Below, one piece after another: positions 53,449 to 64,000 of a stretch of DNA of 64,000 nucleotides (position 1 is its first letter; the number at the start of each line of letters is the position of its first letter). A program made the position numbers and the translations under genes. Source of the stretch: Seiridium cupressi (Eukaryota > Ascomycota > Sordariomycetes > Amphisphaeriales > Sporocadaceae); the NCBI GenBank assembly GCA_036674765.1, contig JARVKI010000036.1, positions 341,851 to 405,850 on the forward strand, read 5' to 3'. The notes below the pieces were generated by a model. It did not search any database and was not told the DNA's origin. It was given only the letters and a program-made list of their open reading frames with translations.

Positions 53449-55113
53449 CTAGTCCTGACGCACCAACAAGCCTGACTCTCCATCCCTAATGGTCAGCACG
53501 GGCTTCCTGGGTGATTCAGCCTGGAGATCGTTCCCTTCGGTAGCGGTAAATACGTGTTGGTGAAAATGCCCGTCATACATGGCCGTATGGACCCTCTGCT
53601 TAGGCGGAATCATCTCATGCTGGAGATCCCAGCCCGCGCGTCGTGCGAGTTCAGCTACAACAATATCGCAGTCGCCCAGGAGATCAATGTCAAAGTTGAT
53701 ATGGCCTACGGGAGCCCGCGAGATATATATTGCAGGAATGTGCGGTGGTAAGCTGGGCACGACTTCGGACACGGGCGACACCTTCAAAGAGGTACCAATG
53801 ACAATGACCAGGTCGACCAGGTCCACGTCGTGTCTTAATCGATCATGGAATTCGTCGGGCAGATTTTCTCTGAAGAAGGTAATATCAGGCTTCATGATGC
53901 CGGCTTCAGGGATATCAAAATCGTCGTCTTCATCAGTGTCATCAGACGTATATCGGGATCGTCGGCCGGACGAAGATCTCTTCTTGCCCCGCTTGCGCTT
54001 TGAAGTGCCGTTAGCGCGAAGCAGCGAGATGCATTTGCCACATCGCGGGATTCTGCTTGCCCTGATATCGGCGTAGATGCTCTCACCAGGCACTTTATGG
54101 CCACACTTCTGACAGGTGGCCTTTGCGAATGACCCATGACATTGCATGAGCTTCTCAGGCCTGATGCCGGCGTTGGCCTCAATGTTGTCGATATTCTGGG
54201 AATAGTTTGTGAGTAGCTTGCCTTTCTTTTGAAGCATTTCAATGAATGCATGAGTGGGCGTGAATTGCTTTGTCGCAGGCAAGATGTCCTTTGCGACTGT
54301 GTAAAAGATGGTGGGATCATGGCGGAAGACTTCAATGTCGAAAACCTCTTGTGGGTCATTAATAGGCAATCCCAGGTTGGCCAATTGCTCATAGAGACCA
54401 GTTTGCGCAGACCGGAAATCAGGGATTCCCAGGGAAGTAGAGATTCCGGCACCGGTCAGGACGATGATGTTCTGAGACTTCTGGATGAGAGAAACGGCAT
54501 CGTCCACGGTATTGTACCTCATAAGCTTTGCCCGCTTGTTGAGCTCGCGTGTGACGGCCAAGGTCAGCAAAGAATAATACTTGTCATCTTCTGCCCCTTC
54601 GAGGAAGGGCGGCGGCCGCACGCCAAAGGCGGTCAGAAGACGCTTGGCCGTGATGCTGCCGTTGAAGAGAGTGAGTTTCATGAACTCCTCTGGCCCACAT
54701 GAACGCAGCAATTGGCGATACCTAGCAGCTTCCTCGGGCGTGCACGCTTCGGGGTCTGTGAAAGTGTCAGCATAGTAGACCTCACTTAAATGCAAGTGCG
54801 ACAACAAGAACTATGGCACCGAGACAGCGGCGGGATAATTACCATCTTTAAAGGCTGTCTCATCCGAGAGATCCTCAATAATGTCCTCGAATAGCGAGTC
54901 GGTTTCCCACGAGTCACCAAGATCGTGAAGCCGGTGCTCGAGCTCTGTCAATTGAGGCTCTTGGTTATGAAGAGCCTCTTTGACACTAAGATGGCTCACT
55001 TTCTGGTCGTCATCTATCGCGACTTCCTCAATATTGATCTTTATCTTGGCTTTGGCTGCCTTTTTCGTGCCGGAGCCCTTGGGCCGACCACGACCACGCT
55101 TGATGGGCATCAT
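53449..55113 (-). CDS. Sir2/Hst1-type NAD-dependent histone deacetylase
   Basis: A class I sirtuin, nuclear, deacetylating histones for silencing. Exons (minus) 55113-54843 and 54755-53449 give 525 aa; the 87-nt intron joins ETAFKD to [10 protein letters not shown]. An AT-hook-like [14 protein letters not shown] lies at residues 4-17. The Sir2 core has [15 protein letters not shown] (from about residue 192), [11 protein letters not shown] (relatives usually have TQN) and [15 protein letters not shown] with the catalytic His297 and the first zinc Cys pair. RCGKC is the second pair. A long insert [20 protein letters not shown] followed by an acidic run sits inside the zinc module. [31 protein letters not shown] and YISRAPVG complete the fold. 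ATG 55113 is chosen at MMPIKRGRG; the upstream frame looks like leader sequence. Confidence 0.93.
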
Positions 55114-56127
55114 GATGGAATGAGGGTATGGGGGGATGGGAATGTGTTGGCGAAGCTTGGCGTGACAACCTTGGGGGGCAGAGTGAAAGAGAGACGGTGA
55201 GATGTCGAGGGAATTAGCGGTGCGTAATTGCAAGCAGTCAGAATTGCCCGAAGTGCAGTATGACGAAGTTCAAGTTTCAAGAGAGTTGTGGATCTGAGTT
55301 AAGATGCCGAAATGAGTAATAGTAATAATGACAATAATAGGTGCGGCAGAAAGGTGCGCGCCGGAAAAATCAGGTGACAACTGGCTGATCGTGTCATGTA
55401 ATGTAATGTAGGTAGTTGCAAAAGTCGGGAAGCCGAAGCGAGGGCGAGCAGAAAATATCACGCCCGAAACGCGTGTTGCGAGTTTAAAATTGGGCGAGTT
55501 GTCCTTGGCGGGCAAATTGGTTAAGTTGAGATGAGAGTTTAGGAAAGGGAGGAATAAAGAAGCAGAGGGAAGAGTCTGAAACCGAGATGTCGACTAGGTG
55601 GGATCCCAATAGGTTCTAGCCGGCTAAGAAGTTCAGTGCCACTTCCACATTTCCGTGGACGCTCTATGCTATGGCTCGAGGGTGCCTGTTTGAGAGGATC
55701 ATGATGGACGACTCTTCTGCCGCTTGGTTCCCCAGTTCTACCTGCCTGCCTGTGTATCGCTGCACAGGAGGAACAAGATGCATTCATGTTGCTGATGCTT
55801 GTATGCCCTTGTACATCTGCCCAGTTACCAACGAGCAAGCCCCATAACCCGAGGAATGGGCGGCGATCTTCCGTCATATCCAATATTGCGTCTAGTGCAC
55901 GCAAATATTTCAATTCAATCTCATCTACACATAGTCTAAATCATCATGCTGTGAATCGCCCATCAGCTGATGCAATATTGGTGAGCGTACTTTGTCTCTG
56001 CATTTTTGAGATACACATGGGGGAGCTGAACAAAGATGGCTACATTCAACAGAGGGTGCAGTCAGTGGCATATGTATACTTTGCTTTGCCGCCATTCGTC
56101 TATGCGGCTGCGGCTGTGGCTCCAAAT
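55114..56127. other. Intergenic region upstream of the sirtuin
   Basis: About 1 kb. One ACGCGT occurs at 55469-55474. The minus-strand frame 55539-55913 has no domain and no clear exon partner. No gene is called. Confidence 0.35.
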
Positions 56128-56341
56128 TTAGTCATCGCCCATTCGAGATGCCCGCCGCCTAGTGCAGTTAATCATGCATTGCATGAAAAAAAAGCCAAAC
56201 AACTCACCAAAAACATGTGGCCAGGCCGGGGCGGTTTTCTTCTTGGACTTGTTCGGTGGCACTCACTGTCTTGGCCGGGCTCAAGTTCTTGAGCAACGAG
56301 CGCATCTTCTGTCCCGGTCTGGCCCTGCCCGGAGTCCTCAT
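56128..56341 (-). CDS. Possible small spliced ORF, 54 aa
   Basis: Tentative. Minus-strand ATG 56341 opens a frame (MRTPGRARPGQK, then MRSLLKNLSPAKTVSATEQV and ENRPGLATCF) that meets a consensus intron at 56207-56159: GTGAGT donor, ATTAACTG branch, GCACTAG acceptor, 49 nt. Splicing gives WRRASRMGDD and a stop. The exact splice signals are the main support. I do not recognise the product, and another frame spliced in phase 0 would end AAGISNGR. It may be a non-coding or chance structure. Confidence 0.22.
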
Positions 56342-58284
56342 CGAAAGTGAATTGCATGCCTTTATTACCCACAGATAGATAGCCACCCCCCATTGTGGAG
56401 GGAACCATGCTTTTTTAGTTTGCTAGTGCCAAGGTTTGTGTCCATTCATCGCCTTGTATCCCAACCTAGGACTGCTGGTTGTCATTGCGTAAACTCATTG
56501 TTGAGCAATCAACACAAGGGGATCCTGCAGAGTCCGGAGGCTCCGAGCAGAGCATCAGTGTGTCTTAACTCGTGTATTCCATCGTGCCAAGTGCTGGTAC
56601 ATCACGTCGATGAGAAGCCGAGATCTTGGTGTAAGACAACCAGGAAAGAACTAGGGAATCGCGCGATTGGCAAACGAAGCACGCACTACCTATCTCTTGG
56701 TAGCCTTTTTGTTGATGGTCTAACTTTCCCCGTCTGCAAGTGTCTTCCGGGGGACTATCACCACAAATTCAACTCCAAGGTTCTGTCGCCCCACTGTAGG
56801 CCAGTACTATTCCATTAACTTAGATAACAGTGACGACTAGGAAGAGATGGCCATTTGTGGTCACCTGGCAATCAAAACACGAATTATCCAAATCGCTAGT
56901 TGGCCTATACTTAAAGAAAAGTATATCATCTCTCTTTCAATAGGGACGACACGCGAAACCGCCCGTCTTCGAAGCCAAGGTTTGGGTTGAACGCCGTGGT
57001 TTCTGCCAGCCATTATCGTTAGTTCAACCATCCCGGTCCGATCCGCAGCATTTGCCTCACAGCAATCCAACTAGCCTCCGAACAAGACTCGTGACTAGGG
57101 TTTTCCACACCGTGTCACCTGTATACCAGATCTTCCTCTAGATTCCTCACACCGCATGCTGCTGGGACAGGAAGTAGAATCTTTCCTTCAGGGATGCTAA
57201 ACCGGAGATCGGACGAACTGCCCCACACCAATAGTCAAGAATTCTAGAGTATCTATCTACCTATACACAATCAAAAATGAAAGGAGAAAAAAAGAATTAT
57301 CCATGCCGAAATTTTCCTTGTTTTCGAAACTGGTAGTACTCCCCCTTATTTAGATGTTCATCCATACTCTTTGTATGGCTGGACTGTAAGTGATCTTGAC
57401 GCAGGGAGTTTTGGTGGGAAAAGTCGCTGAATATCAAGTTCCCACCTCCAATCTTTGTGCCGGTCCTTCCCGATTTTGTCACACCGACAATCTAGCTAGG
57501 GTGCTCATAGGAAACTCTATTCTAGGTTTACTGTGATTCTAACGGACTATGTACCTGCTTGAATGCTTCAAGTCAAAAGGTATGCGATATGCCTCAAAGA
57601 ATCAGAAGGGCATCAAGGCGACAAAAGATGTGTGCCTCCTAACTAGTGGACAGCAGTACAAAGCCCAAAGCAGCCGAAGTATCGCCAACTCTAGCTATTT
57701 TGTGCTTTTGGATGATAACCATCCGCAGGCCTTTTGTGGCTGGAAGGGGTATGTACTTTCTCGGAAGCTACGAGGTCAAAGCATGCAAAGCCTACAACAG
57801 TCTCTTACTTCTGCAGGTAAAAAAATTCAAATCGATTCCTGCTAACACAGACAAAGTACGGTGCATACATTAGGGAAGGCCGCAAGGTGTGGTGTGGCCA
57901 AGTGACGTTTTTAGATTACTCTCGCTTTTTATGACATATGGAATAGGGACTGGTTACAATTATTTATGTAGCCCCGATGATGCTTTTCCTCCTTGCGGAT
58001 ATTTTGTGCGCTCTCTTTTGCCCCGGATATTCCAACCACGGGATGCAGTGATCCGCCCGCACTTAAACTCCTAAACACCTCAAATGAAGCAGTCCGACTG
58101 GGCTTCCTGGTAGATTAACACGCTCGACACGTCCGATGCCTATGAACCGCAAAAAATACATAGCAGACACGTTTCCTTGCCAGGACATGAACGGCTACTT
58201 TCGGAACGATAATTGGTGGTAGCATGTCTAGATCCAAACTCTATTTGCAAAACAAAAATTACACGAAATCAATTACTTTTCTTG
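56342..58284. other. Intergenic region downstream of PMC1
   Basis: About 1.9 kb with scattered short frames and no domain. No RNA gene or repeat is recognised. Confidence 0.4.
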
Positions 58285-61200
58285 CTATGATTTCGAAGAC
58301 TTTGAAGGTGGTTCCGGAACCTTTAGCATGGGAACATCCACCTTCTTGTCATTCTCCATGGGCTCTGGCTCCTCTGTAAAGGCTAGAGGCGACGGGGCAG
58401 GAGCCGAACGAGGAGGGAATTCTGCATTGCTCCGCTCCTGAACTGGGGACCATCCCGCACCAACGGAACCGGCAATGATACCCGCCATGACAGTAGTTGC
58501 GCCAAGGGCGGAATTCGATCGGCTCCTTCCAGATCTCATAGATCGAGACCGAGCACGCGATTCAGGCGTAGGAAGAGGCGACTCTCCAGTGCTGTCCTCA
58601 CGAATAGGAGTACGAGGCGGCAGCGGTTCCCTCATCGAATTCGACCTAGAATGCGATGGACTCCGGATCTGCATGATAACTTCCTTAGGGTTTTTGATGG
58701 CGAACTTCAGGTTGTTCAGACGCCCGCCCTTGAATCGCTTCATGAAGTGAAGCTCGTCTCTGACTTCGGCAAAAGGCTCTGGGTAATGCTCGAATCTCTC
58801 TTCGTCCGAGACAGTCAAGCCGGGAACACGTGATGATCTGCGCTTCAGTGAGGCTGGGATGAGTTTGGATATGAGAGCGTCAGGGATCAGTCGGATTACT
58901 ATGCCGAATGGAATCGAGAGGAACCCAAACAGAATAGCATAGCCCCACTGTGCGCCAGTCTGAGGCGGCGACGTCTCGGAAATCGAAAAGGGACGCCCGC
59001 CGACGAAAACAATCAGTACTTGGGCACCGCACATGGCCACATTGATGCAGATGAAGAACCAATTCTGGAATAGACCTTCGAAAATGTTGAACTTGTTGTC
59101 CAGCCGACGGTTGCTAGTGCCTGTTAGTATCATGATGAGGGACGATCGAGGGTGGCAATGCTTGACTTACTTCCACTGGTTGAAGATCTGCATCCAGACA
59201 AACGTGTTGAAAACAAAGGTATCACGCTGGCCGCTCGGGTCCGCTGGATCGAAACTGAAAATGGCCGTTCCACCGTAATAAAGCATGAAGGTGATAGCTA
59301 ATTGATATATAGCTTGACCAAGAATCATCTTCCACATCGTCAGGGAGATGATGCTGGCTCCTCGCCGCTCAGGCTTCCTGTCGAGCACGCTGTCTTGGGG
59401 AGGATCCGTGGCCAGGGCGAGAGCCGCGAGCGTATCCATGATCAGGTTGACCCACAGTAGCTGAACGGCTGTGAGCACTGAGGATTCCGAGTTATTCGTG
59501 ATGGCAGTGACGAATGTCAAGACAACAGCAGTAATGTTCACAGTAACCTGGAACTGCAAGAAGCGCTTAACAGCATCGTTGACGGCACGGCCCCATTTCA
59601 GAGCCTTGACAATACTGTTGAAGTTGTCGTCCATGAGAATGATGGCCGATGCCTCCTTGGCAACTTCTGTACCGGCGATACCCATTGAAAACCCTACATC
59701 GGCAAGCTTGAGAGCAGGGGCATCGTTGGTACCGTCACCAGTGACAGCGACGGTTTCGCCCATGTCTTTCAATCGACGAACCAAGATTCGCTTGTCCTCG
59801 GGGCTGGAACGGGCAAGAACCTGGAGGCGAGGGATGATCTCATTATGTTGAAACTTTGAAAGATTGCGGAACTCAGGGCCCTCCATGACGATACCGTCAC
59901 CGATGAGAATGCCACATTCCTTTGCGATAGCCTGGGCGGTGAGTTTGTTGTCGCCAGTTACCATACGAACCACAACACCTGCTTTCTGGCAGTCCTTGAC
60001 AGCGCTTGGGACACCCTCACGAAGCGGATCCTGGATGCCCACCATGCCGATGAAAGTCATGTTCTTCAAAGCATCGTCAAAGGAAACCTCATTCCGGTTG
60101 CCTTCGGCGCGTTTAATATTCCTCGGCGGCCATTGCTCAAATTCGCGATAAATGATTCCTATCGTTCTGAGCGATCGGCTGGCGTAACTGTCGATCAGGT
60201 TCTTGATCGCGTCTTCGTTGTCATCAGTGAGGGTGGAGCTGGTCAGATCCTTTGCAGGGTCACGGATAATCTCACTGCACTTGCTCAAGACGATCTCAGA
60301 AGCACCCTTTACGTAAAGTCGGACTCGGCCATTCGGTAGTTGGACGAAAATGCCCATGCACTTTCGACCAGAATCGAAAGGGACCAGTTGCAGGATCTTC
60401 TCGTTAGAACGCTCTTCGTTGACCGGGCCCATACCAAGATGCTCTTGAGCAAAAATCAGCATGGCCGTTTCCGTCTTTGAACCGATGAAAGTCTTGACTC
60501 CTTCCACTTCACCTTCAAAGGCAGTTGAATTGAGGGAAATAGACTTGAGTAGTATCTCCTTGACGTCTGGTGACAGAACCTTGGCGAATTCTTGCGCACT
60601 CAAACCGTCCGAAAGAGAGTCGGCCACGGGAGCGGCGTCATCAGATTCGGGTTCTTTCGCACCTCCAAAGCGGTGAGCCGTGCCGATAGTGCCAGCAACA
60701 ATTTGCATCTTATTTTGTGTCAAGGTACCAGTCTTGTCCGAGCAAATTGTAGTTGCATTGCCCATGACCTCGCAGGCCTTGAGATGACGGACGAGGTTAT
60801 TGTCCTTGAGCATGCGCGTCGTCGCAAAGGCCAGAGCGAGAGTGACAGCAAGTGGTAAACCCTCGGGGACAGCGACCACGATAATCGTGACGACGACGAT
60901 GAAAATGTTGAGAAACTGCATACCCTTTTCGATGGGAGTGGCGGTGTTGTGGGGGATTTTAACCAGGAAGATGATGAGAAGGACAATGAACAAAAGCAGA
61001 CCAGCACCACCTCCTAGCTTAGCGATATATTCGGCAATCACGTTAAGCTTAGATTGCAGTGGCGTGATTTCGGGGTCGTCGTCGAGAGCCATGAGAGTCT
61101 TGCCGTAACTAGAGTAGATACCGGTCGAGGTAGCCATGTACGTACCGACACCTTCCATCACACGGGCACCTGACTGGATGAAGGGGTCGGCCTTCTTGAG

Positions 61201-62574
61201 CTTCTCCCCGTTCTCGATAGCTTCATAAACCTCATCGCCGGCTTGTTTACGGATGATGTCGGACTCTCCAGTCGCCTGTGACTCGTCACATTTCACGTCG
61301 TATCCTTGAATCAAAACTCCATCGACGGGAAGCAGATCGCCCGGCTCAAGATGAAGTACATCACCGGACAGAATATCGAAGACGGAAATCTCTATAGTCT
61401 TGCCTGACCGGATCGCCTTGACTAAGCGATCCGTTTTTTTCTTGTTCAATTTGGCAAATTGCTTCTCCTTCTGCCAGTCGTTCAGCGACCCCACGAGCAC
61501 AACGATGGTGATGGCTACGATAATAGCTACACCTTCGACCCACTCGACACCTTGACCGTGGCCGCCGAATGTTTCGTAGAGACCAATTGCCAGAGAGACG
61601 ACGGCAGCGACAGAAAGTAGAATCAGCACTTTGTCGTTGTACGTAATCCAAACGAGCTGGAGAAAGCTTTTCCCTTTTTTCTCCGGAATGCGGTTGTCCT
61701 TGTAAACGCGTTTTCGATCCGCGAAGGCACCATCACCTGCGGCACCAGCAGTGTGCCTGCGGGCAACGGGCGTCTGAGGGCTCTCAGCACCTTCGATTGC
61801 GAGCTTAGAGGGAGACCTGTGGGTGATATCTTCAAACGATACGGACCCTTCCAGCTTCTTCTCATCGACACTGAGACCGCTGTCTCTGTTGGAACGCAGA
61901 CCCTTCTCGATGCCCTTCAGACCGCCGAGAGCATAGTATGCCGCGAGACTCTTGGGGTTGAACATTTTGCTGAGCTGACCGGGACTGAATGCGAAAGGGT
62001 TGTTCTCCACCTCGAAGTCGGCCTCTTTGCCAACGTCTGGCTTCAACGCGTCTGGGTCGTTCATGATCTTATCGTGGCTGAGATCCCCACTAGTTTCGAC
62101 CTTTTCCGTTTGCCATGTTGACGCTGTGCCGACAGCAGTCTCGCCCTGAGAAGAGGTGTAATCGCTGCCATCCACCGAGTTTTGTCTAGAACGCTGGTTG
62201 TTGGGCACGGCGAGAAAGTTCTGCGAAGGCCCTTTCCCACGCGATGCGACCGGACTAGAGACATTGTGTGGACTTTGCGGGCGGCTGTCCCGCAAGCTGT
62301 CAAATGAGTGCCCCGGCTGGAATTCTAGTTTCGAGCTCGTTTGTGACGCCCCGGAAGGTTGAGGCATGTCTGGGTATAATGTCGTCGGGCTTGCAGTCAA
62401 GTCCGTGGGAGAGCCGAACGACTGACGAGGAGCTGCTGCATTATCCGCGGTGGAGTCGGCCGACGTGTCGATGGTTATGGTAGGGCTAGGAGTTGTTAGC
62501 AAGGCTGTATATAGAATACTGAAAATAGTATACACTCACGCCCTCGGACGGCCAGCAGATCGTTCCGCGGCCAT
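58285..62574 (-). CDS. PMC1: Vacuolar P-type calcium ATPase (PMC1 family)
   Basis: A P2B-type ATPase pumping Ca2+ from cytosol to vacuole, giving calcium tolerance downstream of calcineurin. Exons (minus) 62574-62540, 62485-59171 and 59113-58285 give 1392 aa. Intron 1 (54 nt) joins MAAERSAGRPRA to PTITIDTSAD; intron 2 (57 nt) joins FNQW to NNRRLDNKFNIFEG. Order: a long Ser/Pro-rich N-terminus (about 1-270), ENNPFAFSPGQLSKMFNPKS (a P2B N-terminal motif), membrane helices, the actuator CDESQATGESD, PEGLPLAVTLALAFATTRM, the phosphorylation site SDKTGTLTQNK (Asp595), MVTGDNKLTAQAIAKECG, the hinge GDGTNDAPALKLADVGFSMG, and C-terminal helices. The tail is Ser/Arg-rich. Unlike plant pumps, no C-terminal calmodulin site is evident by eye. 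Confidence 0.95.
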
Positions 62575-64000
62575 TTTGGTGTTGGATGAAAGACAAGAGA
62601 GGTGGCAAGGTTCCTTGCAATGTGCGACCGTCAAAGACCAAGACTGCGCCTTCTTCCCTGAGGTCGACACGACGTTTTCCAGCGAGGCTGAGCACAAGAT
62701 TCGACAAAGCTTATCCCGAGCTTACTACCCAGCATACCGTACTTATTCCTTCACCTCGCTTGCTTTCTTCCGCAGACCCTTGGTTGATTCAAAGTCTAAC
62801 AATTGGGTCTGGTATTGCTTCCACTGCTCCCACACAAACGACGAAGCTGTTCCATCCAATGGCTTACGGCGGTCGAGAACGAATTCAGCTGAGGGGTCGG
62901 TCGCTATGCCTGCGAACAATTGGGAGCGACCATTGACGAAAGGTGGTGGCTGTGAAGTGTCGATACGCACAGCTACGGCTGAGTAGCTCGAACGAAAGCC
63001 GCAAAGTTGCCCGAAGTGGTGGTGCAACAGGAATTAAATGCTCAATAGAGCTAGCAAATCGAAGAAAGTAAGGAAAGCTAATGAAGGAGAGTGTGAACTA
63101 CCGTAGTAATGAATACTATGTACCGCAGCAAAAACAAACAGGGCCGCACCACACCAAGAATTGGCTTTGGCAGGGTGTGAGTGGTGGTCGGAGGAAGAAA
63201 CAAATTATTTCGAGGCGACACGCAGGAAGTACAATGTAGGAAGTACACGCCACCCCCTAGGAGCACCCGCTGGCGGCAGCGTCCAGCGATAACATGGCAG
63301 CGTACAGGCACTTACTGGGGGGTGGCCTCCACGCAGGTACCACCTAGCAGACCTAGTAAATTGCTAACCTGCAAAGTACCTCCCTCGAGCCGCCTGAACA
63401 ACGTCAAAGTGCAGTCTGCGAGTAGGCGAACAAGCAAGATGGACGCGTGCGAAGGCGATGGCACGGGCGAGCGAGCGAATTGGAGGCAAGTGGCCAAGGG
63501 CCCAGAGGCAAGCCAAGGGAGGCTGTGCAAGTCGATGTAGCGCCAAACGGGGATTGGGATGTTTCCACCTGATCGACGACCCCATTTTAAATAATGAGAC
63601 CAAAGCGAATGCGACAAGTTTGGTCGGCCTGGCATACGATTGGCGTCTTTGTACTACAATAGATGATGCTGAGATGGATCGCGGTGATCTTGCAGGCTGG
63701 GATTTATACACGTGAGGGATCTGGTCCCAGCCTTGCTGTATACATGTAAGGAGCTCAGAGTATACCGACATCGTTTCGATCCCTTGGCGTTCCATCGCAT
63801 GTTTAACCACTGATACCCACTGATACCGTACCGTGCATTGCTAGCGTAATGTACTTACCATTTCGGGGTCGATAGCTCAAGTGGGGGGGGGGGGGGGGGG
63901 GGGCACACCCCAGATGATGTTGGCCCGGACAACCCCCACGTTCAAATTGGGGGGGCGGCAAACCCCAGGGTGGTAGGTAATAACAACACGGAACTTAAAA
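62575..64000. other. Right-end intergenic region
   Basis: About 1.4 kb upstream of PMC1. Presumably it contains the PMC1 promoter and 5' leader. Open frames on both strands are short and domain-free. Confidence 0.4.
63883..63903. repeat. G21 homopolymer
   Basis: Twenty-one consecutive G, followed within 50 bp by CCCCC and G7 runs (GGGGGGGCGG near 63950). It can form G-quadruplex structure on this strand. It may also be length-unstable or a sequencing artefact. Confidence 0.85.

Noticed and set aside
1..64000. CRISPR arrays, bacterial operon signals, riboswitches
   Set aside because: The sequence is eukaryotic with spliceosomal introns, and no regularly spaced repeats were found by eye.

Overview
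The window is nuclear DNA of a filamentous ascomycete (Pezizomycotina). Supporting signs are short introns (about 50-110 nt) with GTAAGT/GTGAGT donors and CTAAC-like branch sites, Zn2Cys6 regulators, a DASH-complex subunit (DUO1), a UstYa/DUF3328 protein, GH75 chitosanase, an S28 peptidase, and a tRNA-Tyr with an anticodon-loop intron. The sequence alone does not fix the order. Gene content would fit Eurotiomycetes or a related class. Exon structures below were built by hand from splice consensus, reading frame and family conservation.

Left part (1-10 kb): about 4.3 kb without a supportable gene, then a nine-exon gene for a secreted, extremely Ala/Asn-rich low-complexity protein (4567-6375), then mitochondrial ETF-ubiquinone oxidoreductase (7758-9831).

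Accessory part (10.6-27.7 kb): a Zn2Cys6 regulator, the ITPase HAM1 and tRNA-Tyr, then a patch of intact and broken secondary-metabolism-type genes. These are a Zn2Cys6 regulator split by one nonsense codon, an intact SAM methyltransferase, two head-to-head remnants of XanA/TauD-like Fe(II)/2-oxoglutarate dioxygenases, a Zn2Cys6 regulator cut down to its DNA-binding domain, an intact plant-type fatty-acid alpha-dioxygenase, and the C-terminal relic of a LaeA-like methyltransferase. A secreted GH75 chitosanase and a secreted S28 peptidase follow. This looks like a decaying metabolic or oxylipin locus in which the methyltransferase and the alpha-dioxygenase survive.

Core part (28.7-62.6 kb): mostly conserved cellular genes. 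MCM10 (-) and RNase H2 subunit B (+) are divergent across a 754-bp intergenic region carrying two MluI-box motifs. DUO1 converges on RNase H2B. Next come a divergent UstYa-like gene with a doubtful 5' end, an unrecognised SP/TP-rich protein, an NmrA-like reductase, an SCY1/SCYL2-type pseudokinase, mitochondrial branched-chain aminotransferase, complex I ESSS subunit (NDUFB11-like), a secreted beta-lactamase-fold serine hydrolase, a Sir2/Hst1-type sirtuin with an AT-hook, and the vacuolar Ca2+-ATPase PMC1. The right end has no supportable gene and carries a G21 homopolymer.
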